A stretch of DNA of 8,930 nt from Clostridia bacterium. Lineage in GTDB: Bacteria > Bacillota_A > Clostridia > Oscillospirales > CAG-272. Below are positions 1 to 4,140 of the stretch, in pieces. Position 1 is the first letter of the stretch, and each line of letters starts with the position of its first letter. The stretch spans positions 1-8,930 of the forward strand of contig JAFTRQ010000171.1 in assembly GCA_017462125.1 (NCBI GenBank), read 5' to 3'. The translations under genes were made by a program, and so were the position numbers. The notes under the pieces are model-generated. The model made no database searches and had not been told where the DNA came from. It worked only from the letters and a program-made list of their open reading frames with translations.

Positions 1-225
1 ATCAAGGCAAGCCGCGCCCACCTCGCAAGCGGAGATCATTCTTCTTTGAACGAGGCGCTCCACAAGAGAACTGTCGGCTATCTCGGTCTGCCCGTCACAG
101 AGCGAGAGCAATTCAAATTCTTCTTTTGTCAACCTCTGCGCGTCGCGCCGACCTTTTACGTAATAGGCGTAAGGCACGCGCCACCAAGAACGTAGGGCGA
201 TGTTTTTGTTCAGTATAAACGTCAT
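1..225 (-). CDS. Putative radical SAM peptide maturase, N-terminus only
   Basis: Bases 225 to 1 read as an open frame of 75 codons that leaves the window without a stop. The protein begins MTFILNKNIALRSWW, continues RVPYAYYVKG, and then has a helix-rich stretch (TKEEFELLSLCDGQTEI). I recognise this opening as the N-terminal, PqqD/winged-helix-like segment typical of radical SAM enzymes encoded beside Nif11-type precursors in Clostridia. In such enzymes this segment precedes the CxxxCxxC cluster and a SPASM-type C-terminus, neither of which is visible here. The start is the first ATG, only 9 bases after the stop of the preceding precursor and with a weak GTGGG ribosome site, so translation is probably coupled. 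Expected role: leader-guided modification of one or more of the locus's cores in the cytoplasm. The reading frame is firm; the enzyme class is inferred from recalled family resemblance. Confidence 0.65.
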   Translation of the reverse strand, partial: MTFILNKNIALRSWWRVPYAYYVKGRRDAQRLTKEEFELLSLCDGQTEIADSSLVERLVQRRMISACEVGAACLD

Positions 226-234
226 ACCCACTTA

Positions 235-495
235 TTATCCGCAATGACTTTTTTTGCGTTTTTCATCCTTGTCTGCCACAAGGTTGTAATTCATTATAGG
301 CTCACTCACAATCGCACCGCCCGACACCATATCGAGAAGTTCATCGTCAAGATCAGGCAAATTGATCTGCTCAAAATATTTCCTTGCTTCGTCTTCGGTT
401 ATATCGATTCCCTCAGCCTTTGCAAGCTCAAACAGTTCTTTTGCAGACTTTGCGCCTTTTGCCTTTTGAATCATTTCGGCACTAAAGTCAGTCAT
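235..495 (-). CDS. Nif11-type RiPP precursor with single-Cys core
   Basis: This 86-residue peptide has a Nif11-like leader (residues 1-60: FSAEMIQKAKGAKSAKELF, then AKAEGIDITEDEARKYFEQI) ending in the export/cleavage motif DMVSGG at 55-60. The predicted core, 61-86, has 26 residues and is basic near its end (KRKK), with Tyr70 and a lone Cys85 next to last. Unlike the other precursors it has no CxxC pair, and its leader lacks the LNPKSGELDDDEL consensus, reading INLPDLDDELL instead. A good ribosome site (AAGGAG at 504-509, 8 bases from ATG) supports the start. It sits 20 bases after another precursor and 9 bases before the radical SAM-like gene, so it is the best candidate substrate for that enzyme. 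Expected fate: cytoplasmic modification, Gly-Gly cleavage by the C39 exporter, then secretion. The bioactivity of the product is unknown. Confidence 0.88.
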   Translation of the reverse strand: MTDFSAEMIQKAKGAKSAKELFELAKAEGIDITEDEARKYFEQINLPDLDDELLDMVSGGAIVSEPIMNYNLVADKDEKRKKSHCG

Positions 496-515
496 ATCTA
501 AAACTCCTTGTTATG

Positions 516-914
516 TTATTTACCCATCTTCGGGTTGTTACAGTACATTTTACCGCCCTCAAAGGACACGGAAACACAATTATAGCATCTCCATTCTTCA
601 CCGCAAATACGGCACTTTTCTGTGCCCATATCCACATTGTTACCGCATCCGTTTTTGCATTCAAAAGAGGTGTGACAACGACCGCCCATATCGACAATTC
701 TTCTGCCGTCACTCGCATAGCCGCATCCACCGCCTGCAACTGCATCGAGCTCATCATCGTCAAGCTCGCCACTCTTGGGGTTAAGCTGTGCGAAGTAGGT
801 AGCCGCCTCGTCTGCGGTCATTTCAACGCCGTTGTCTTTTGCAAGAGCAATAAGCTCCTCTGCGGACTTTACCGCTTTTGCCTTTTCGATCATTTCTGTG
901 TTAAAGTTTTTCAT
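516..914 (-). CDS. Nif11-type precursor with nine-Cys, paired-CxxC core
   Basis: This 132-residue peptide has a classic Nif11-like leader, residues 1-62, closing with SGELDDDELDAVAGG. The core is long (about 70 residues) and rich in Cys: 64, 80, 86, 90, 101, 104, 110, 113 and 125. The pairs CRIC (101-104) and CYNC (110-113) form C-x2-C-x5-C-x2-C, a layout able to hold zinc or an iron-sulfur cluster. If cleavage follows Gly63, Cys64 becomes the first residue. Its leader matches that of the precursor at 4037-3636 at 46 of 62 positions, while the two cores differ. It starts 27 bases after the sigma factor gene with a modest AGGA ribosome site and is followed 20 bases later by another precursor, so all are probably on one transcript. 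It could also be a secreted small metal-binding protein rather than a heavily modified peptide. Confidence 0.9.
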   Translation of the reverse strand: MKNFNTEMIEKAKAVKSAEELIALAKDNGVEMTADEAATYFAQLNPKSGELDDDELDAVAGGGCGYASDGRRIVDMGGRCHTSFECKNGCGNNVDMGTEKCRICGEEWRCYNCVSVSFEGGKMYCNNPKMGK

Positions 915-941
915 TGTTTTTTTCCTAACTTTGTATTTGAA

Positions 942-1442
942 TTACGAGTTTTTCATTGCAAGCCTCAGCTTGCCAATCGCTTGGTGTTTAATAAATTTCG
1001 CGTTTGTATATGTAATACCCATTTTTATAGCAATATCCCGAAGGGGAATTTCGTGATAATAATAAAGCACAATAACGTCCTGCTCACGCTCGGTTAGGGA
1101 CGTAAGAGCTATAGCAAGGTTCTCCTTCAGAATCTCGTTTTCAATTTCAGCCACCACGCCGTCGTCTGTGTCAGAGCAGAGAGCGTTCTCTTCGAGGGAG
1201 AGCGCTCTTTTACTCTGCTCACGGTAATAATTGCATACCGTATTGTGGGTGATGGTATAGATCCAAGTGGAAAGGGTGGCTTTTTCCTCGCCGTAGGAAT
1301 CGAGAGAGGAAAGCACCTTGAGAAAGATCTCCGAGGTGACGTCCTCGGCATCTGCCGTGTTTGCCACCTTTCCTCTGACATAACGGAAAACCTTTTCTCT
1401 GTATTCAAGATAGATTTTTTCCATTACGTCGGTCTTATTCAT
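942..1442 (-). CDS. ECF-type RNA polymerase sigma factor
   Basis: This 166-residue sigma-70 family protein has only regions 2 and 4. Region 2 spans roughly residues 10-80 (YLEYREKVFRYVRGKV, then DAEDVTSEIFLKVLSSLDSY and TLSTWIYTITHNTVCNYYR, the -10 recognition and melting part). Region 4 spans about 115-165 (LTEREQDVIVLYYYHEIPL, then a helix-turn-helix ending IKHQAIGKLRLA). This is the size and order of extracytoplasmic-function sigma factors. A longer in-frame start at 1517 is possible, but the ATG at 1442 has a perfect AAGGAGG six bases upstream and overlaps the stop of the preceding small gene (ATGAATAA), so I chose it. No membrane anti-sigma gene is visible. It leads a run of two precursors and a maturase, so it is probably the local activator. 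Its likely target element occurs at 4083-4113 and 3574-3604. Confidence 0.92.
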   Translation of the reverse strand: MNKTDVMEKIYLEYREKVFRYVRGKVANTADAEDVTSEIFLKVLSSLDSYGEEKATLSTWIYTITHNTVCNYYREQSKRALSLEENALCSDTDDGVVAEIENEILKENLAIALTSLTEREQDVIVLYYYHEIPLRDIAIKMGITYTNAKFIKHQAIGKLRLAMKNS

Positions 1443-1629
1443 CCTCGTCCTCCTTTTTGGAGAGAAGATAATTTTGCTCTCCGGCAGCACTGACCCAGCC
1501 GAGCGCTTCATCATCAAGCTCGGCTGAATCCATGCCGTATTTCTTTTCTACTCGCGCGATAATAACCGCGAGTCTTTTGTTCGGCGCACTCCGCTGCGAA
1601 GCAAACGCCTGTCTGAGTGTGTTTTCCAT
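1435..1629 (-). CDS. Small acidic protein coupled to the sigma factor
   Basis: I do not recognise a characterised function. The 64-residue protein starts MENTLRQAFASQRSAPNKRL, has a basic, probably helical first half, and ends in an acidic tail (SKKEDEDE). Residues 36-50 (AELDDEALGWVSAAG) resemble the leader ends of the locus's precursors (GELDDDALDAVAGG), but the double Gly is replaced by AAG and there is no Cys. Its stop overlaps the sigma factor start by 8 bases (ATGAATAA), so the two are translationally coupled and probably work together. An ATG at 1629 with GGAG five bases upstream is preferred; an in-frame GTG at 1647 would add six residues. Possible roles are a soluble regulator of the sigma factor, a degenerate precursor, or a leader mimic; the context favours a regulatory role. 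This part is inference. Confidence 0.75.
   Translation of the reverse strand: MENTLRQAFASQRSAPNKRLAVIIARVEKKYGMDSAELDDEALGWVSAAGEQNYLLSKKEDEDE
1449..1455 (-). promoter_or_regulatory. Ribosome binding site of the sigma factor gene
   Basis: Reading the minus strand, AAGGAGG lies 6 bases before the ATG at 1442, inside the last codons of the upstream small gene. It matches the anti-Shine-Dalgarno sequence fully and fixes the sigma factor start at 1442 rather than at the longer in-frame option at 1517. Confidence 0.85.
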
Positions 1630-1693
1630 AATGTCTCCGTTCTTCACCTTTGGGAGCCCTCGATTTTGCCGAAAAAGCAGATTTTTTAGGGAA

Positions 1694-1724
1694 GAAGAAG
1701 CACCCTTTTAAAAAATGCTTCTTC
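1694..1724 (-). other. Intercistronic hairpin after the tandem precursors
   Basis: A perfect 9-base inverted repeat (GAAGAAGCA / TGCTTCTTC) flanks a 13-base loop, beginning 20 bases after the stop of the precursor at 2157-1744. There is no U-run after the stem on the minus strand (TTCCCTAAAAAA follows), so a classic intrinsic terminator is unlikely. It could act as a processing or stability hairpin, or a weak attenuator, separating the abundant precursor message from the sigma factor message. No convincing promoter is visible in the 114-base gap that contains it. Confidence 0.5.
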
Positions 1725-1743
1725 GGGCTTTAAGTAATAGACT

Positions 1744-2157
1744 TTATCGGTTGGTAATCTCGGGCTTTCTGATCAGAGTGCAAATCTCCATGCCCTGTCT
1801 GGTCTGGCAATGGATGCATGTACCGCAACGTTCGCCCTTAAGAGTTCCGGGGTGGGTGGGATACGGATCTTGCGCATAGGGCTTTCCGGGAGCAAAGCAC
1901 TTTACATTCATAGTAACAACAGCATAGCCGTCCTTGTAGGTACAACCGCCTGCAACAGCATCAAGTGCGTCGTCATCAAGCTCTCCGCTTTCTGCGGGAA
2001 GGGTTTCAATTGTGCCGAGAAGCTCAACAGCCTCCTTCAGATCTTCTTCGCTGTACTCAACGCCGAGCTCGTTGGCCTTTGCGATCAATTCCTCTTGGGT
2101 CTTGCACTCCTGGAATGCAGCGATCTGTTCGTTTGTAAACTTTTTCAAAACTGACAT
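1744..2157 (-). CDS. Nif11-like precursor, C-x2-C-x-H-x9-C core class, copy 2
   Basis: This 137-residue precursor has a leader of 71 residues (NEQIAAFQECKTQEELIAKA, then SGELDDDALDAVAGG at 57-71), which is Nif11-like but diverged from the other leaders. The core starts directly at Cys72 and contains Cys87, 111, 114, 117 and 126. A segment RCGTCIH (110-116) followed by GMEIC gives C111-x2-C114-x-H116-x9-C126, a plausible four-ligand metal site; Cys117 is extra in this copy. The middle is rich in Pro and aromatic residues (APGKPYA, PYPTHP). It lies 33 bases after its paralogue at 2604-2191 and shares the block GYAVVTMNVKC with it. An AAAGGA ribosome site precedes the ATG. Expected path: leader removal after Gly71 by the C39 exporter and secretion. 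The bioactivity and any modification are unknown. Confidence 0.9.
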   Translation of the reverse strand: MSVLKKFTNEQIAAFQECKTQEELIAKANELGVEYSEEDLKEAVELLGTIETLPAESGELDDDALDAVAGGCTYKDGYAVVTMNVKCFAPGKPYAQDPYPTHPGTLKGERCGTCIHCQTRQGMEICTLIRKPEITNR

Positions 2158-2190
2158 GATGTAATTTCCTTTCTTGATCTGAAGTGTTTG

Positions 2191-2604
2191 TTATTTTCTG
2201 TTGGCTATTGCGGGATCGATAGTCAGAGGGCAAACCTCCATACCATCCATAGTGACCATGTGGATGCAGGTACCGCAGCGCTTGCCATCCAGCGTATGGG
2301 GATGTGCGGGGAAAGGGCTCTTTGCATAGGGCTGTCCGGGAGCTAAGCACTTTACATTCATAGTAACAACGGCATAGCCCTTCTTGTTGTAGGTGGTACC
2401 GCCTGCAACAGCATCAAGTGCGTCGTCGTCAAGCTCTCCACTTGCTTCTGCTTCTGCGGGATGGAGAACTTTGAAGCCGGCTTCAATATCCTCTTCGGTA
2501 TACTTGATACCGAGTTCGTTAGCCTTAGCTATCATCTCCTCTCTGGTTTTGCAGTCCTTGAACGCTGCAATCTGTTCATTTGTAAGTTCGTGCAATACTG
2601 ACAT
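2191..2604 (-). CDS. Nif11-like precursor, C-x2-C-x-H-x9-C core class, copy 1
   Basis: This 137-residue paralogue of the next gene has a leader of 69 residues, from MSVLHELTNEQIAAF to SGELDDDALDAVAGG at 55-69. Its core, 70-137, begins with TTY instead of Cys and has only four cysteines: 86, 110, 113 and 125. These keep the pattern C110-x2-C113-x-H115-x9-C125, so the four-ligand site survives in both copies while other cysteines do not. The conserved blocks are GYAVVTMNVKC, a Pro/aromatic stretch (APGQPYAKSPFPAHP) and RCGTCIH. AAGGAGG at 2614-2620, nine bases upstream of ATG, is the strongest ribosome site of the precursor set and suggests high expression. It is the first gene after the acetyltransferase, 82 bases downstream, and probably shares its promoter at 3574-3604. 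Confidence 0.9.
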   Translation of the reverse strand: MSVLHELTNEQIAAFKDCKTREEMIAKANELGIKYTEEDIEAGFKVLHPAEAEASGELDDDALDAVAGGTTYNKKGYAVVTMNVKCLAPGQPYAKSPFPAHPHTLDGKRCGTCIHMVTMDGMEVCPLTIDPAIANRK

Positions 2605-2660
2605 AAAAATATGCCTCCTTTTTTATTAACTCCCATAAGGGTGAGTTTTATGTTTATTTG

Positions 2661-2674
2661 CGGGGTTCCCCCCG
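2661..2674 (-). other. GC-rich GNRA-type hairpin before the tandem precursors
   Basis: On the minus strand CGGGG-GGAA-CCCCG forms a five-pair stem capped by a GGAA (GNRA) tetraloop, in the 82-base gap between the acetyltransferase and the first tandem precursor. It is followed by CAAATAAAC rather than a U-run, so it is not a standard terminator. An mRNA end-protecting or processing hairpin for the highly translated precursor message would fit. A second small stem (CCGCA / TGCGG) overlaps the acetyltransferase stop. Confidence 0.5.
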
Positions 2675-2686
2675 TAGTTGCCGCAT

Positions 2687-3556
2687 TTAGTGCGGGTGAA
2701 GAAATGTTTTTTTGCTGTAAACCTTGAAAGGCTGAACCTTATCGACATACTGCGTAATAAAATCATTATCTGATAGTGCCCTCATCCGATCGTTGTCATG
2801 GTATACGACAAAGGATATCTTCCAAAAGCTGTCTGCGAGCAGATCCGTAAACGTTTGAAAAAGCGGCAAGAGGAATGCACCCGAAACCGAATGTTTTGCC
2901 CGCGACAGAAGGTGAAAGACCGCCATATTCCCTACCGTTTCAATCAAGGAAAATGCAATGGGCTGATCGTTCTTAAACAGACAATAGGAATATCTGGGAT
3001 CATAATTTGAGAAAAGCAATGGATTTGTATTGTACTCAAATTCCGTGCCAACCAGCTCACCGATCCGCTTTACAATGTTTTCGCATTCTTCAAAACGCTT
3101 CAAGACATATCCTCTTGACAAAAGACGATCAATGATTCGTTTGTAGCGACTTTCATACAAGGCTTGGTGTACGTCTGCTTTCGCCTTCACATCAGCGATA
3201 TAGCTGTACGCATAATAATCGTATTCTAAAGCAAATTTTATGACGAGCGCATTAAGCGCTTCTTTAAACGGGTGATGATCCTTGATGCGAATTGTAACGT
3301 TGGGGGAGAGCTCTATGAGCTTAGCGAAAAGTTCTGTTGCGATTCCTCGATTTCTGAAAATCGGTTTCACAAATATGTAGGATACCTCTTGAAACATCAT
3401 TGCCTTTTTTGCTGCGAGAACCCCCATAGGAATACCATTCTCGGTTTCTGCCAAAAGAACCAATCCGTTTGAAAAGCAAATGCCTGCAATATAATCCGCC
3501 GTTGCCGTGAACGAGGGATATTCATTTTTTTCGATTGTTCGTATCTTTATTCCCAC
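2687..3556 (-). CDS. GNAT-family N-acetyltransferase
   Basis: This 289-residue cytoplasmic protein has an N-terminal GNAT domain (about 1-140). It has a first strand IKIRTIEKNEY, strand VSYIFVKP at 58-65, and the acetyl-CoA-binding loop R68-N-R-G-I-A73 followed by helix TELFAKLIE, matching the RxxGxG/A motif of the family. The rest (about 150-289) has alternating strands and helices (FAL-type helix, YSYCLFKNDQPIAFSLIE, ISFVVYHDND) and reads like a second, divergent GNAT fold, making the protein a likely two-domain acetyltransferase. It starts with GTG; the only nearby ATG is closed by a TAA after three codons, and no other start leaves the first strand intact. A GAGG site lies 8 bases upstream. 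A bipartite promoter-like element sits directly before it. It could modify precursor amines or confer self-protection; the substrate is not evident. Confidence 0.82.
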   Translation of the reverse strand: MGIKIRTIEKNEYPSFTATADYIAGICFSNGLVLLAETENGIPMGVLAAKKAMMFQEVSYIFVKPIFRNRGIATELFAKLIELSPNVTIRIKDHHPFKEALNALVIKFALEYDYYAYSYIADVKAKADVHQALYESRYKRIIDRLLSRGYVLKRFEECENIVKRIGELVGTEFEYNTNPLLFSNYDPRYSYCLFKNDQPIAFSLIETVGNMAVFHLLSRAKHSVSGAFLLPLFQTFTDLLADSFWKISFVVYHDNDRMRALSDNDFITQYVDKVQPFKVYSKKTFLHPH

Positions 3557-3573
3557 AAGTATTACCTCGCCAT

Positions 3574-3604
3574 TTTATACACAGAACCTCTGAAAAGGTT
3601 AGAA
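3574..3604 (-). promoter_or_regulatory. Putative ECF-sigma promoter of the acetyltransferase and tandem precursors
   Basis: Minus strand: TTCTAACCTTTT, a 10-base spacer, then GTGTATAAA. The same two blocks with the same spacing occur at 4083-4113. AACCTTTT resembles the -35 'AAC' element of many Bacillota ECF sigma promoters, with the GTGTATAAA block at the -10 position. The predicted start of transcription falls only about 10 bases before the GTG start codon, an unusually short untranslated leader. An AACCT/AGGTT dyad overlaps the -35 half. Confidence 0.72.
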
Positions 3605-3635
3605 TGCTTTTGAAAACTTTTTTCGATAAAGCGGA

Positions 3636-4037
3636 TCAATGCAGAATGCTGTTGTTTTCGGAATTGAGCGTCATAACCTCTTTTCCGCAATAATTACATT
3701 TCCAATAATTGATTCCGTTGTTATGGTAATTGACGGTGGTCAGTGTCCAGCAGTTGAGTTGACCACACTTCGGACAAGCCAATCCCGAAACTTCGTTATA
3801 AAGCGTAATCACATCTTTTACATCGCCTCCGGAATCCTTAGAGCCGCCACATCCACCGACAACGGTTTCAAGCTCGTCATTATCAAGCTCACCGCTCTTG
3901 GGATTCAGCTGTGCATAGTAGATTTTTGCCTCGTCCGCAGTCATTTCGATGTTGTATTCTTTTGCAAGAGCAAGAAGTTCCTCTGCGCTCTTTGCGGCTT
4001 TCGCTTTTTCAATCATTTCGGGAGTTAAGTTTTTCAT
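3636..4037 (-). CDS. Nif11-type precursor with zinc-ribbon-like core
   Basis: This 133-residue precursor has leader residues 1-62 (EMIEKAKAAKSAEELLALAK, then MTADEAKIYYAQLN, then SGELDNDELETVVGG). The core begins at Cys63 (CGGS), then a Gly/Ser/Asp-rich linker, and then C88-P-K-C91-G with C114-N-Y-C117-G-K. This C-x2-C-x22-C-x2-C arrangement with Gly after each second Cys is the signature of a zinc ribbon with two knuckles. Cys96 is extra. The stretch between the knuckles (WTLTTVNYHNNGINYWK) would form the beta hairpins. A good AAGGAG site lies 7 bases from ATG, and a putative ECF promoter lies at 4083-4113, giving it its own regulated start. It lies between the second exporter gene and the acetyltransferase. 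If the core folds as a zinc ribbon, this would be a secreted mini-protein. Confidence 0.92.
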   Translation of the reverse strand: MKNLTPEMIEKAKAAKSAEELLALAKEYNIEMTADEAKIYYAQLNPKSGELDNDELETVVGGCGGSKDSGGDVKDVITLYNEVSGLACPKCGQLNCWTLTTVNYHNNGINYWKCNYCGKEVMTLNSENNSILH

Positions 4038-4082
4038 AGTAAATCTCCTTTATGAAAATTTTTATTTTTATGGTTTCAATTA

Positions 4083-4113
4083 TTTATACACGGGAAACCG
4101 AAAAAGGTTAGAA
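4083..4113 (-). promoter_or_regulatory. Putative ECF-sigma promoter of the precursor at 4037-3636
   Basis: Minus strand: TTCTAACCTTTT, a 10-base spacer (TCGGTTTCCC), then GTGTATAAA. It is identical to the element at 3574-3604 in all 21 positions outside the spacer. It sits in the gap between the second exporter gene and the precursor, leaving an untranslated leader of about 40 bases that contains the AAGGAG site. The locus's own ECF sigma factor (942-1442) is the obvious reader, by inference. Confidence 0.78.
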
Positions 4114-4140
4114 GAAAATGCAACAATATTTTTTCTGCAT

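Larger units (their letters stand above)
1744..2604 (-). repeat. Tandem duplication of a precursor gene
   Basis: Two 414-base genes (2604-2191 and 2157-1744) lie in direct orientation, 33 bases apart. Exact DNA matches survive within them: 26 bases at 1895-1920 and 2345-2370 (coding the VVTMNVKC area), and 30 bases at 1945-1974 and 2398-2427 (coding the leader end DDALDAVAGG). The spacing of the two matches differs by 3 bases, showing small indels since duplication. The blocks that stayed identical are the cleavage region and the first part of the core. Confidence 0.85.

Noticed and set aside
1443..1517. Longer N-terminus for the sigma factor (25 extra residues)
   Set aside because: The extension lies inside the coding sequence of the coupled small protein, has no sigma-like sequence, and the ATG at 1442 has a perfect AAGGAGG site.
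1744..2604. Repeats that might be a CRISPR or mobile-element signature
   Set aside because: The repeats are two whole homologous genes in tandem, with matches falling in coding blocks; there are no regularly spaced short repeats, terminal inverted repeats or transposase.
4114..4140. Possible terminator after the second exporter gene (ATGCA / TGCAT)
   Set aside because: The stem is only five pairs with AT-rich ends, the loop is long, and no clean U-run follows on the minus strand.
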